Counted from the stretch's first letter, positions 25,440 to 35,021 are shown. The stretch is DNA of 64,000 bases from Candidatus Ozemibacter sibiricus (GCA_003327425.1 QOQW01000017.1:62001-126000), one strand, 5' to 3'. The notes: a model not told the origin generated them from the letters alone. A program made the numbers and translations.

Positions 25440-25901
25440 CTAACTTCGGGCCGGGCCGCGCGGTCGTCGCACGAGCGGCGGCAGACCGTGCGCCCGACGG
25501 GCCCGGTCGCACATCTCGTTCGGCGAACCGTCGTCGTGCTCGGGGTTGAACTCGCGGCAGAGCGACCCACGCCGGTCATAGATCGAGCAGGTGACGAAGT
25601 GGCCGATCCGGCCCTCGAGCGCCACGCACCGGCCGGGCGGGCCCTCCGTGCCAGCCATGATCCGTACATGTTCCCCCAGGGGCACCGTCATCGCAGCGGG
25701 AACTCCCCCTGGGGCGAAATCGTCGACCTCGGTCCAGTTGAGCAGGATCCGGCAGTAGGCGCAGCAAGCGCCACAGGTCCGGCAGACGCCCGGATCGGTC
25801 GGCCAGAATCGTCCCTGCTCGTCCTGGCCGCCCGCCGGTGAGCAAGTCGGCGGGGGTGCCTTCGCCTTCGAGGTTCCTGGCGAGCCTTGACGCCGAGCCA
25901 T
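25440..25901 (-). CDS. YkgJ-family cysteine-cluster protein
   Basis: A 153-residue protein with a cysteine cluster CRTCGACCAYCRILL near residue 40, then VTCSIYDRRGSLCREFNP near 104-121. This spacing (CxxCxxCC and later Cys) fits the PF03692 zinc/iron-chelating family, of unknown biochemical role. GGAGGG lies 7 bases before the ATG. It follows the next gene by 15 bases. Confidence 0.82.
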   Translation of the reverse strand: MARRQGSPGTSKAKAPPPTCSPAGGQDEQGRFWPTDPGVCRTCGACCAYCRILLNWTEVDDFAPGGVPAAMTVPLGEHVRIMAGTEGPPGRCVALEGRIGHFVTCSIYDRRGSLCREFNPEHDDGSPNEMCDRARRAHGLPPLVRRPRGPARS

Positions 25902-25916
25902 CAGAGAGCCCTCCGG

Positions 25917-26342
25917 TCAGAAGATGCGGTGTTCCCCCTCGCAGGCGAACATCTCGCCGAAGGTGACCGCCCCGCGCTTCTGCCGGGCATACGGCAGCAG
26001 CACGACCAGCGAGAGCCCGGCCCGATGGTCGAGCGCGAAGGCGGCGCAATCGACCGGGGCCCGTTCGCCGGGCGGAGTGGCCCGAGTATCGGAGACGATG
26101 GCGGTGGCGATCGCCTTGCCGGCCGCCGCCGCCTCGCGCATCCTGTCTTCGAGGAAGCGGACCAGCGCTTCAGGATCGGCCGACTCGTCGGCCTGGACGG
26201 CGAATTTGCGCGCGCGGCGCGCCGTATCGAGGTAGGCCGCGAAGGGCAGGAAGCCTCCCGGCTGGCGCAGCAGGGTGCGCAGGGGGGCGATCAGGCGACC
26301 GATCAGCAGTTCCACATCACGACGGGCATTCTCTCTGGCCAT
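25917..26342 (-). CDS. Unknown 141-residue protein
   Basis: The start at 26342 is chosen because AAGGA lies 6 bases before it; the frame is open to 26561 but the extra part has no ribosome site. The protein is helical in its N-terminal half (DVELLIGRLIAPLRTLLRQP) with a sheet-like core (GKAIATAIVSDTRATPPG; LSLVVLLPYARQKRG) and no membrane segment. I do not recognise it. Probably cotranscribed with the YkgJ-like gene. Confidence 0.62.
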   Translation of the reverse strand: MARENARRDVELLIGRLIAPLRTLLRQPGGFLPFAAYLDTARRARKFAVQADESADPEALVRFLEDRMREAAAAGKAIATAIVSDTRATPPGERAPVDCAAFALDHRAGLSLVVLLPYARQKRGAVTFGEMFACEGEHRIF

Positions 26343-26614
26343 ACGGTTCCTTCCTGGGGTCGGATCTCGCTTGCCCTGCCACAGGCGTCGGAGCCGCCCC
26401 GCGAATGGCGACGAAGAACCGACCTTCCCGTCCATGGCGATGGCGGCAGGTTGCTTCCAGCCTAGCAGAAGTCCCATCGGCTCGCAAATCCGCGACCACG
26501 CCTCCCTCGATCGCAAAAGGAACCGCGGGAGGCGGTTTTCGTATTCAGGAATTGCCGCCAAACTGCCGATGATTGTGACGGGTTATTCCAGCTCGAGGCA
26601 GCGACCCGCAGAGA

Positions 26615-28951
26615 ATGAGGCAAACAACCGCATCCAGACGGCCTTTTGGACGCCACCTGCCCGTGGCGATGCTCCTGCTGTGCCTGATGACCCTGACCGT
26701 CGCCCCGGCCCACGCCCAGAACGGCGGCGGGACGGCCGCCTCCTTCCAGGATCTGCCCAAAGACCACTGGGCCTACAAGGATGTCGATTTCCTGATCCGC
26801 CAGGGCTACATGGAAGGGTATCCCGACGGCACGTTCAAGGGTCGCAAGGTCACCACCCGGTATGACATCGCCCTCATCCTCGCGCGCATTTTGCGTCGCA
26901 TGGAAGACAAGAAGAACGCCATCGACGAAGCCACCGAGGCCGAACGGGCCGCCCTCGGCCGTCTGACCAAGGAATTCAAGGATGAACTCGGGCTGCTGGG
27001 CGTCCGCGTCGACACCCTGGAGCGCCGGATGGGCGAAGCCGAGAGCAAGATCCAGAATCTGCAGACCAGCGTGCCCAAGGTCAAGGTCTCGGGTTTCTAC
27101 CGCGGCCGCGGCCAGTTCATCATCGAACCTTCCACCGTCACCAAGGATGAAGCTGGCTACGACGCCACCTTCACCGACCCTGGTCTACGCACCTTCTACC
27201 AGCAGATCTACCTGCGATTCACCGGGAAGCCCCTCGACGAAAAGGTCGAGGTGTTCTACGAACTGCTCGGCTACATCAGCGGCTCCACCTGGAACAAGCT
27301 CATCTACAACGACATGGGCAAGAACTTCGGCGCCAACCCGTTCGACCGCATCGACGACTATGTGACCAAGGTGCAGAACGACCGCTACGCGCAATCGAAC
27401 AAGATGCATTTCATCAGCAACGCCAAATCCATGAAGGTGCGTGTCTTCGCCGGCGAATCGATCACCGGTATCGACGACCCGCTCAACACCCTGACCGAAG
27501 ATACCAATGTCGTCTATCCGTACCAAGGGCTCGAACTGTCAGGCACCGACCGCGACCTTACCTACCAAGGCGCCATCTACCGAACCGACTTGAAATTCGG
27601 CTCGAGCGACATGCACGAAATGCTGGCGGGGCGCCTGCTCTGGAAGCTGCCCTCCAAGTTCAGCCCCGACGCCCTGACCATCGGCACCACCTACGCCGAG
27701 AAGATCAACAGCTACAAGATCCGCGGTGACTCCAACACCGTGCGCGGCGTCGACATCAGCTACACCACCGAGCGGGCCGGCAAGATCCAGGGCACGGCCC
27801 AGTTCCTGACCAGCACCGATTACCACACCGACACCCGCGACGGGAAGCAGCGCAACCTGGGCGATGAAGCCACCAAGTTCGACATCAGCATCCAGAACGG
27901 TGGTTTCACCGGCACCGTCAAGCATTACGACATGGGCAAGGACTTCCGCGCCCACATGGCCCCGATCTGGGCCTACGACATCGGCGGCGAGGACGGCAGC
28001 AGCGACTACCCCTACAACCCCGTGTTCAAGGACAACTACAAGCACGAAGGGTTCTGGGGCGAGAAGCTGACCCGCTTCTCGGCCAACTACGATTTCGGCA
28101 ACAAGCTCCTGTCGATCGCCAAGAACCTATCGATGGAGGCATCCTGGCTGAGCAAGACCTGGGAGGTCGACCCCTTCGCCCCCCAGAAGACCGACGGCTA
28201 CAGCGGCCGCAAGTTCACCTATCAACTGCTCTCCGACTTCACCGACAGCACCACCCTCAAATGGGACTTCGTTCAGAAGTTCGACGCCCTGCCCGACGAG
28301 AACGGCACCATCGAGAACACCCTCGAACTCAACCTCAAACTGAACGACTCGGTCAGCACCAAGGGCAAGATCTTCGTCCTGACCGATCACGACGAGATCG
28401 ACGAGAAGGACGGCCAACGCTACAAGTACAACGAGCGGGTCGGCTACTTCGAGGTCAACAGCAACATCAACCCCCGCGTCTTCGCCAAGGGCAGCGTCGA
28501 GCATCAAGTGCGCTGGGTCAACGCCCCCAAAGAGAACCTGCGCATCGACTACATCGGGGAAGCCACCTACAACTTCACCCCGACCACCTCGCTGACCGGC
28601 GGCATCCAGCATGTCGATTTCGAGCACCGCGGCGAGCCCGGCAAGTCGAGCCTGGCCAATGCCATCCTGGCCGAGCTGAAGAAGAACTTCACCAACAAAT
28701 TCCGGGGCCGGGCCTTCTATACCCGCGGCGTCATCGACTTCAAGGACGGCCTGACCGACACCGTCGACCGCGAGAACATCTACGGCGAACTGATCTACGA
28801 CATCAGCAAGGACGCCTCGATCAAGTTCAAGTTCGGCTACGACTATCCCGACGATTGGCGCTGGGACATCTCCAGCTACGACAACGGCCGCGACAAGAAG
28901 GACATCGCGACCCAGAAGATGCTGATCTTCGAAGCCAAGACCAACTTCTAG
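26615..28951 (+). CDS. OmpM-type outer-membrane porin with SLH domain
   Basis: A 778-residue protein. It has a signal peptide (LPVAMLLLCLMTLTVAPAHA), one SLH domain at about 43-93 (FQDLPKDHWAYKDVDFLIRQ; MEGYPDGTFKG), a coiled coil at about 95-150, and then a long beta barrel that ends in an aromatic residue (KTNF) as outer-membrane barrels do. In OmpM and its relatives the SLH domain binds a modified peptidoglycan polymer and tethers the outer membrane. It heads an operon of envelope genes: a lipoprotein starts 15 bases later. The 270-base gap before it contains a short AACCGC/GCGGTT hairpin with a TT end at 26522-26538 and no other feature. Confidence 0.88.
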   Translation: MRQTTASRRPFGRHLPVAMLLLCLMTLTVAPAHAQNGGGTAASFQDLPKDHWAYKDVDFLIRQGYMEGYPDGTFKGRKVTTRYDIALILARILRRMEDKKNAIDEATEAERAALGRLTKEFKDELGLLGVRVDTLERRMGEAESKIQNLQTSVPKVKVSGFYRGRGQFIIEPSTVTKDEAGYDATFTDPGLRTFYQQIYLRFTGKPLDEKVEVFYELLGYISGSTWNKLIYNDMGKNFGANPFDRIDDYVTKVQNDRYAQSNKMHFISNAKSMKVRVFAGESITGIDDPLNTLTEDTNVVYPYQGLELSGTDRDLTYQGAIYRTDLKFGSSDMHEMLAGRLLWKLPSKFSPDALTIGTTYAEKINSYKIRGDSNTVRGVDISYTTERAGKIQGTAQFLTSTDYHTDTRDGKQRNLGDEATKFDISIQNGGFTGTVKHYDMGKDFRAHMAPIWAYDIGGEDGSSDYPYNPVFKDNYKHEGFWGEKLTRFSANYDFGNKLLSIAKNLSMEASWLSKTWEVDPFAPQKTDGYSGRKFTYQLLSDFTDSTTLKWDFVQKFDALPDENGTIENTLELNLKLNDSVSTKGKIFVLTDHDEIDEKDGQRYKYNERVGYFEVNSNINPRVFAKGSVEHQVRWVNAPKENLRIDYIGEATYNFTPTTSLTGGIQHVDFEHRGEPGKSSLANAILAELKKNFTNKFRGRAFYTRGVIDFKDGLTDTVDRENIYGELIYDISKDASIKFKFGYDYPDDWRWDISSYDNGRDKKDIATQKMLIFEAKTNF

Positions 28952-28966
28952 GAGGAAGGACCGGCC

Positions 28967-30133
28967 ATGCGACTCGCCCGCTTCAATCTCGTTCTGCTGG
29001 CCCTTTCCCTCTTGACGCTCGGCACCGGCTGCGTCCAGGAGAAGCTGGTCATTCCGGTCGCCACCGTCACCGGCAAGATCGTGGTGCCGCCCGCCAAGGA
29101 CCCGCTCGGCGTCAAGGTCTCGGTGGCCGGCAACCCCGGCATCAGCACCTACGTCAACGAGCGCGGCGAATTCAAGCTCGAGTTCCGCACCCCCGGCCGC
29201 TATCTGCTCGTCTGCCGCGGCCAGCAGTATGACGTCGATTTCGTCTGGGTCGATGCCGTCCTCGAAGAGACGGTCAGTGTCGGCAACGTCTACCTCAGCG
29301 AGAAGATCGTCGGCGAGGCCAAATGGATCGCCACCATCGTCGACTTCCCCGACGCCACGGGGTTCAAGGTCAAGAGCCTCGACCCCAGGTGGGCCACCGA
29401 TACCATCCCGATGTACGACGACGGCACCCACGGCGACAAGATCGCCAACGACGGCATCTACACGACTCGCGCCCAGAACCTCTACACCGGCTCGCAGCTC
29501 TACTCGATCATCTGGATGAAAGATACCGAGGCCAACGAAGTGAAAGACCCCCACCGCGAATTCGAGCGGAACGGCAAATCCGAGATCATCGTCCGCGAAC
29601 CCGACATGAAGGTCGCCCGCGGCACCGTGACCAGCGCCCTGACCGGGGTCAACTACAGCGAGGTCGTGCTCGCCACCAAGATGGGCGCGCGCAAGATCAA
29701 CGTCGATTCGGACGGGAAGTATGCGATGCCCATGGAAGGCAACGGCAAAGAGTACCTGGTCTTCCGCAGCCCCTCCTTCCATATCCGCGCCATTCCGGTC
29801 GATCTGACGACCATGCCCATCTATGACGTGCCGCCCGTCACGCTGGCGGCCAAGGGCGGCGGGGAAGCCAAGTTCATCCTGATCAAGAGCGACTTCCAGG
29901 AGGTGGTCAACCCCACCGTGGTGGCCGACTTCACCAACTGGCAGCCGCAGGCCCTCTACGACGATGGCACCAACGGCGACGAGGTGGCCGGCGACGGCGT
30001 CTACACCCGCCTCTTCACCCGCGTCGCTCCCGGCTACCACAAGTATGCCTTCAACATCACCGCTACCAATCAGGTGCGCGACCCCTACCAGGAATCGGGC
30101 GATTCCCAATACTCCATCCTGCTGGTGAAGTGA
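28967..30133 (+). CDS. Lipoprotein with two DDGxxGD repeats
   Basis: A 388-residue lipoprotein with lipobox LGTGC (C22). After a carboxypeptidase-regulatory-like strand region, the motif DDGTHGDKIANDGIYT appears at 151-166 and DDGTNGDEVAGDGVYT at 332-347. These acidic loops resemble the calcium-site or hinge of the choice-of-anchor X/E-set modules. The second is preceded by VVADFTNWQP, similar to CBM48 glycan-binding domains. AGGAGG precedes the ATG. It overlaps the next gene by one base. Possibly a surface sensor or glycan-binding partner of the porin. Confidence 0.78.
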   Translation: MRLARFNLVLLALSLLTLGTGCVQEKLVIPVATVTGKIVVPPAKDPLGVKVSVAGNPGISTYVNERGEFKLEFRTPGRYLLVCRGQQYDVDFVWVDAVLEETVSVGNVYLSEKIVGEAKWIATIVDFPDATGFKVKSLDPRWATDTIPMYDDGTHGDKIANDGIYTTRAQNLYTGSQLYSIIWMKDTEANEVKDPHREFERNGKSEIIVREPDMKVARGTVTSALTGVNYSEVVLATKMGARKINVDSDGKYAMPMEGNGKEYLVFRSPSFHIRAIPVDLTTMPIYDVPPVTLAAKGGGEAKFILIKSDFQEVVNPTVVADFTNWQPQALYDDGTNGDEVAGDGVYTRLFTRVAPGYHKYAFNITATNQVRDPYQESGDSQYSILLVK

Positions 30134-31554
30134 TGAGGAACCGAACTCCCGACGGCCGCCGCGCCGCCATCCGTCTGCTGCCCATCATCCTGCTGATGCT
30201 GCTGGGCGCCACCGCCGGCGCCGGGGCCGCGCCGCGGCCGCCGACCAATTTCTTCCGCGAGACCGGCGCGTTGTTCGATCAGACCGATCCGGTGGGCGAC
30301 GACAAGGGTCCGGGATTTTACCAGTATCCTCTCGACAAGCGGATCCGCCGCGGCACCTTCGATCTCAGGCGAGTCACCGTCTACGAGGAAGGGCCGGTCT
30401 ATGTCTTCACCATCCAGACCCGCGAATACCTCATGACCCATTGGCCCGACACCCAGAGAAGCGACGAGCAGGGATTCGTCGTCAACATGTTCGACCTCTA
30501 CATCGACCTCGATGGCCGACCCCACACCGGGTACAAGGAAGCCCTGCCCGGCCGCGAGCTGGAGTTCGCCGACGACCGCGGCTGGGAGAAGGTCATCCTG
30601 GTCACCCCGCTGTCGCAATTCCGCGCCTACGACCTGCTCAAAGGCAAGACCGACGATCTCGCCTTCCAGGATCGGATCTCCGACGTCGTGCTGCCTGATT
30701 ACGTGCAGATCCAGCGCGACAAGATGGTCATCCGCATCAGCAAGAGCCTGATCGGCATGATCACGCCACAGAGCGGCTTCCAGTGCCTGGCGCTCGGCTT
30801 CGCCCGGGTCATCTCTCCCAACCGCCTGCTGAACATGGATGTCCGCGGATTCGCCACGCCGACCGATTTCGGCGGCGGCTGGGACACCTACGGCGATCCG
30901 CCCGTCATGGACCTGCTGATGCCCGAAGGCCAGGATCAATACGAGACCCTGCGGGCCTACCGCTCGCAGCCGTCGCGGTTCGACATCGTGCGGGCGAAGA
31001 TTCCCTTCCTCTACCCGAATCAGAAGGCCGCCTCGGCCATCCCCGAGGTGCCGATCCGCCCCGTCGCCGCCCCGCTTCCCCCGCCAGCGACGCTCCCAGC
31101 GCCGCCAGGGCCGGCGGCCCGTCCGGTCGCCCCGCCGCCGGCCCCCATCATCAGCGTGGAACCGGCGCCCCGACCGGCGTCCACCCAGGCCCCGGCCCGC
31201 CCGGTCCAACCCCGGCCGGCAGCGCCCCTGCGGCTGCCGGAGCCGCCGGCAGTGATCGGAGCCGCCGGCGAGGACGAGAACGACGCAGGCGACGAGAGCG
31301 TGGCCGAGGCCGGCTTCGTTCCCCTCACGCCATCCCGGTCGAAGACCACGACCGCCAAGAGTGCCGCCACGGCCGGCCAGGCCACGACAGGAACCCGGCC
31401 CGCCGCGACCGGCGCGGCCGCCCGGCCCACCGCCGGTTTCCTGCCCCTGCCCGCCAAGAAGACCTCGACCACGCCCAAGACCACGACCGCCCCCACGACG
31501 ACGGTCGCCACGGCGGGATTCGTCCCGCTGAAACCGGGAGGGAGCACCCGATGA
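30133..31554 (+). CDS. Exported protein with glucodextranase-C-like domain
   Basis: A 473-residue protein. The ATG at 30133 overlaps the previous stop (TGATG). Signal peptide LLPIILLMLLGATAGAGA. Residues about 45-270 show the PF09985 pattern: DPVGDDKGPGFYQYPLDK, then GTFDLRRVTVYEEGPVYVF, then a FDLYIDLDGRPHTG strand pair and VVLPDYVQIQ, a carbohydrate-binding module family found at the end of glucodextranases and S-layer-linked enzymes. The C-terminal 160 residues are Pro/Ala/Thr-rich with three near-identical GFVPL/GFLPL segments (AGFVPLTPS, AGFLPLPAK, AGFVPLKPG). No catalytic domain. Likely a surface or glycan-binding protein. Confidence 0.75.
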   Translation: MRNRTPDGRRAAIRLLPIILLMLLGATAGAGAAPRPPTNFFRETGALFDQTDPVGDDKGPGFYQYPLDKRIRRGTFDLRRVTVYEEGPVYVFTIQTREYLMTHWPDTQRSDEQGFVVNMFDLYIDLDGRPHTGYKEALPGRELEFADDRGWEKVILVTPLSQFRAYDLLKGKTDDLAFQDRISDVVLPDYVQIQRDKMVIRISKSLIGMITPQSGFQCLALGFARVISPNRLLNMDVRGFATPTDFGGGWDTYGDPPVMDLLMPEGQDQYETLRAYRSQPSRFDIVRAKIPFLYPNQKAASAIPEVPIRPVAAPLPPPATLPAPPGPAARPVAPPPAPIISVEPAPRPASTQAPARPVQPRPAAPLRLPEPPAVIGAAGEDENDAGDESVAEAGFVPLTPSRSKTTTAKSAATAGQATTGTRPAATGAAARPTAGFLPLPAKKTSTTPKTTTAPTTTVATAGFVPLKPGGSTR

Positions 31555-31648
31555 GCCAACGCTTTCCCACCCCCGAGATCTTACCTTTTCTGCTCCGTAT
31601 GACGAAGGAAGGAGAGAGGGACCAGCGTCCCCGACGAGGAGGTCGCCC

Positions 31649-32635
31649 ATGAACTGTCACCGCACACACCTGAAGGTGGGAGTGTTCATCTGCATCCTGA
31701 CGCTGCTCGGCACCGTCAGCGCTTCGGCGCAGTCGGCCCGGGCGCGCGGCATGGGCGGCGCCTTCCTCGGGGTGTCCGACGACGAGACGGCCACCTTCTA
31801 CAATCCGGCCGGTCTGTCCCAGATCCAGGGCCGGGAAGCCTCCCTCCAGTCGAAGGTCAACGAACGCGACATCTACAACTGGGATTCGCTCGCCTTCACC
31901 GGCCACATCTACGAAGACAACCCCAAAGACGTCTTCTCGATCACCGACTACCTCGAACACAACGTCCTGGAAGAGCCCATCGCCCGCCGCCCCAAATACA
32001 GCTACGGCTGCGCCTACACCCAGGACTACCGTTCGACCGCGCTCGGCCGGATGGTCGGCGGCGAGTTCCTCGGCATCCAGCGCGAGACCGACAACCTGCT
32101 GCTGGCCTTCGGCACCCGCTTCCCCATCGCCCGCCGCATGCTGGCCCGCGAGCAGCTCTATGGCGGCATCAAGATCCAGTCGGCCAACGTCGATCGCAAG
32201 ATCGCCACCCTCGGCACCCACGCCAAGCGCGAGACCCAGACCCTCGGCCTCGGCCTGATGTACCACTACAACGACCGCATCACCGGCGGGCTGACCGTCG
32301 ATAACGTCCTGCAGCGCGTGCGCGGCACGGGCAGCCAGCGTGATGGCGTCACCCTCAACCTGGGCGCCGCGCTGCGCCTGACCAAAGGAGTGCTGCTCTC
32401 GGCCGACGCCACCAATGTCACCAATGCCCCGCGCTCGTCCCAGCAGCAGTGGCGCATGGGCATCGAAAAGAAGTTCATCGAGAACGACTTCACCCTGCGG
32501 ATGGGCTCCTGGAACGGCACCCTGACCCTGGGGTTCGGCATGCACCTGATCCCCACCATCCGCTTCGACTACGCCTTCTACAATGGCGACATCGTCAAGG
32601 AGCACCACCTCGGTGCCCACGTCACCTTCGACTGA
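31649..32635 (+). CDS. PorV/FadL-like outer-membrane barrel protein
   Basis: A 328-residue protein with a signal peptide (VGVFICILTLLGTVSASA) and the opening RARGMGGAFLGVSDDETATF YNPAGL pattern of PorV/OmpP1/FadL barrels. The rest is amphipathic strands (LGLGLMYHYNDRITGGLTVD) ending in Phe-Asp. GAGGAGG precedes the ATG by 7 bases. Members form outer-membrane channels or act in type IX-like secretion (PorV). In the porin operon. Confidence 0.75.
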   Translation: MNCHRTHLKVGVFICILTLLGTVSASAQSARARGMGGAFLGVSDDETATFYNPAGLSQIQGREASLQSKVNERDIYNWDSLAFTGHIYEDNPKDVFSITDYLEHNVLEEPIARRPKYSYGCAYTQDYRSTALGRMVGGEFLGIQRETDNLLLAFGTRFPIARRMLAREQLYGGIKIQSANVDRKIATLGTHAKRETQTLGLGLMYHYNDRITGGLTVDNVLQRVRGTGSQRDGVTLNLGAALRLTKGVLLSADATNVTNAPRSSQQQWRMGIEKKFIENDFTLRMGSWNGTLTLGFGMHLIPTIRFDYAFYNGDIVKEHHLGAHVTFD

Positions 32636-32650
32636 GCCCTCCGCTCGACC

Positions 32651-33763
32651 ATGTCGCCCCGCGTCATCCTGCTGACCCTTCTCTTCGCCAGCCTGTGGAC
32701 GGCGGCCGCCGGTGCGACCGACCCGGCCACAGCTGCCCGCCCCCTTCCGCCCCTGACCGAAGGACCCGGGACCGCCATTCCGGCTCCGCCCAGGGCGACC
32801 ACGGCCGGGCGCCTTCGGCACCCCGATGTCCCCACCGCCTACAGCCCGGCCGCCCTTCTGCCGGCGCCGCCCCCGGTGGATTTCGACCGGCAGATCGTCA
32901 CGGTCTGGGGCCTGGCCGGCCAGCCCTGGTCGACCGAGGCCGTCTCCTTCGAGGATGAACGGGCCCGCGCCTGGATGCACGCTTTGCATCAGGCCTACGA
33001 AGCCCTGCTCGAGATCCCCTTGATGGAAGGCATCACCGTCCGGCAGGCCCTGCAGATGAACGCCGGTCTCAAAGAACGCCTCGGCATGGTGCTGCTCTCG
33101 GCCCGCCGCACCTTCTACGAGCCCGACCAGACCGGCCTGGTGCGCTGCCGGCTGGAAGTGCCGTTCAGCGGGCCGGTCAGCCTGCGCTCGGCCCTCTACC
33201 TGGCTGCCCTGCGGCCCCAGCCGCAAGAGCCGCTGGCGCTGCTGGCCTCCTGGTCGGTCCTGGCCACGGCCACCCCGCTGCCCGATCTGGCGTCGGGGCC
33301 GGCGGTGACCCGCCTCGTGCTCGATCTGCGCCGCACCGGGTTCGAACCCTCGCTCTTCCCGCGCTTCTTCTCCGAGCACGGGCATCTGCTGTTCCAGGAA
33401 GCCCAGATTCCCGGGCCCGAACGGTTCAGCCGGCCGGCCATCCGGTTCACGCAGGACATCGCCGTCGCCACGGCCGGCAAGCCGGCCGGCGAGATCGCCT
33501 ACCTCGACGCCCGCGTCGCGCCGCTGGCGCACCGCGATGTCACGATCGCCGCGGCCGAGGAGAGCCTGTTCCTCGCCTTCTGTCGGCGTCTGGCGGCCGA
33601 GCCGCTCGGCGGCCACGAGATCCTGATCGTGCATGGCAACCGCCGCTTCGAAGGCGGCCGCCTGCCCAGGAGCGCAGCGCCCACCGGTGAAAAAGCGGCC
33701 GGCACCGGCCAGCCGGCTGGCGGCGGCCGCCCCGCCGGCGGGGGCACCCGGCCCCGCCGCTGA
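32651..33763 (+). CDS. Exported LPP20/FlgT-like protein
   Basis: A 370-residue protein with a signal peptide ending near GAT (residue 23). It has a Pro/Ala-rich region, then a helical DERARAWMHALHQAYEALLE part, and a segment VRCRLEVPFSG followed by VTRLVLDLRRTGFEPSLFPR, which resembles the LPP20 family arrangement (a helix rich in Ala, then a VxVyLPLtG and GLIIDARGLGLxPAMSPR pair). The C-terminus is a Gly/Pro/Arg-rich tail. No ribosome site of note; 15 bases after the previous stop. Function unknown. Confidence 0.6.
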   Translation: MSPRVILLTLLFASLWTAAAGATDPATAARPLPPLTEGPGTAIPAPPRATTAGRLRHPDVPTAYSPAALLPAPPPVDFDRQIVTVWGLAGQPWSTEAVSFEDERARAWMHALHQAYEALLEIPLMEGITVRQALQMNAGLKERLGMVLLSARRTFYEPDQTGLVRCRLEVPFSGPVSLRSALYLAALRPQPQEPLALLASWSVLATATPLPDLASGPAVTRLVLDLRRTGFEPSLFPRFFSEHGHLLFQEAQIPGPERFSRPAIRFTQDIAVATAGKPAGEIAYLDARVAPLAHRDVTIAAAEESLFLAFCRRLAAEPLGGHEILIVHGNRRFEGGRLPRSAAPTGEKAAGTGQPAGGGRPAGGGTRPRR

Positions 33764-33813
33764 GCGCGCCGCTCTGCGTGATGATGACCACAGCCCACCG
33801 AAGGAGACAACCC

Positions 33814-34761
33814 ATGAACAACCGCCATCTCTATTTGAAGCTGGCTCTGCTGGTTCTTCTGGCGCTGGTCGCCGGGCCGGCCCTGGCCGCCACCGCCTCC
33901 ACCGGGATCGATGCCGAGCTGGCCCGTCGTCTCGATCGCCTCGAGCGCTATATCTACGGCGAGGTCCAGGGCGGCGGCGTGGCCGACCGCCTCGACCGGA
34001 TCGAGAAGGATCTGCTCGGCCGCCGCACCGGCCAGCGGCCGGCCGACAAGGCCCAGACCCTGTTCAATTTCGTATTCAAAGGCACCGGCCAATCGCCCTC
34101 GCTCGACATGAAGCTGAACGTACTCGAATGGAAGGTCTTCAACGAGACCCGCCAGGGCAAGCTGGCCGACCGCATCGCCGCCCTCGACACCTTCGTCATC
34201 GGCTCGCCATCGACCGAGCCGCTGGCCTTCCGGGTCGAGCAGCTGATCCATCTGACCATCGCCAACGGCATCATCTCGCTGCACCAGGTCCGGATCCCGG
34301 CCGGCACCGCGATCAAGGTGCGGCTGGGCAAGACGATCTCGAGCAAGGACTCGCGCCAGGGCGATACGGTGCCCATGACCGTCGTCAGCGACCTGTTCAT
34401 CGACGGCAACGTGCTGGCCATCGGCAAGGGCGCCCTGCTGTCGGGCGACCTCGAGAAGGTGCAGCGCGGCCGCCGGTTCGGACGCTCGGGCTTCGTCAAG
34501 CTCGGCATCAGCGAGGTGGCCGCCATCGATGCCACGCGGGTGCCCGTCAAGATCACCGGCCTGGGCGAGGAATTCGACAAGAAGAAGCTCGGCATGGCCG
34601 CCGGCGCCTCGGCCCTCGGCTATCTGGTCATGGGCCCGGTGGGCCTCGTCGGCGGCGCCTTCGTCAAGGGCGAAGACGTCACCGTGCCCGAAGGCACCAC
34701 CCTCGACCTGGTCGTCACTGCCGATACCAAGGTGCTCGGCGTGGTAATCAACCGCTCGTAA
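33814..34761 (+). CDS. Exported protein, possible assembly or barrel-associated factor
   Basis: A 315-residue protein. The start at 33814 follows AAGGAGA by 7 bases and gives a signal peptide (LKLALLVLLALVAGPALA). The N-terminal third has charged helices (RRLDRLERYIYG, ADRLDRIEKDLLG); the second half is strands with a Gly-rich hydrophobic stretch (SALGYLVMGPVGLVGGAFV). IPAGTAIKVRLGKTISSK with DTVPMTVVSDLFIDG resembles a periplasmic sheet domain. Not recognised. Last gene of the porin operon, followed by a terminator. Confidence 0.6.
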   Translation: MNNRHLYLKLALLVLLALVAGPALAATASTGIDAELARRLDRLERYIYGEVQGGGVADRLDRIEKDLLGRRTGQRPADKAQTLFNFVFKGTGQSPSLDMKLNVLEWKVFNETRQGKLADRIAALDTFVIGSPSTEPLAFRVEQLIHLTIANGIISLHQVRIPAGTAIKVRLGKTISSKDSRQGDTVPMTVVSDLFIDGNVLAIGKGALLSGDLEKVQRGRRFGRSGFVKLGISEVAAIDATRVPVKITGLGEEFDKKKLGMAAGASALGYLVMGPVGLVGGAFVKGEDVTVPEGTTLDLVVTADTKVLGVVINRS

Positions 34762-34790
34762 TCCTTTTCTCTGGATTTCCCTCCTGTTCC

Positions 34791-34821
34791 GGGCCGCTTC
34801 AGCGCGGCCCGCGCTTTTTTT
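34791..34821 (+). terminator. Intrinsic terminator of the porin operon
   Basis: GGGCCGC (34791-34797) and GCGGCCC (34804-34810) pair over a 6-base loop and are followed by GCGC and seven T (34815-34821), 30 bases after the last stop of the operon. Confidence 0.85.
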
Positions 34822-34986
34822 CGCCGATCGTTGGCGTCGAGGCCACCCACCCCTGACCCTCGGATCGTCGCCGTTGGACGACCGCGCATCCGATCGGCCG
34901 ACGGAACGCTTCGTCGATGGGCTGCCCGATGTTTCCTCGGCTGGCCACGCGGGGGCCAGAGGCCCGCCGACCCGGCGCGATGGCAT

Positions 34987-35015
34987 TTGCCCGCCGCTTG
35001 GAAATCTGGTAGAGT
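34987..35015 (+). promoter_or_regulatory. Promoter of the fluoride-riboswitch operon
   Basis: TTGCCC (34987-34992), 17 bases, TAGAGT (35010-35015) with a TGG before the -10. The transcript would start near 35022, just before the riboswitch. The -35 is weak, so the TG extension probably matters. Confidence 0.55.
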
Positions 35016-35021
35016 GGTGGT

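Noticed and set aside
28127-30109. A 660-codon minus-strand frame opposite the porin and lipoprotein
   Set aside because: Antisense of two well-supported genes; Val/Gly/Asp-rich with no motif.
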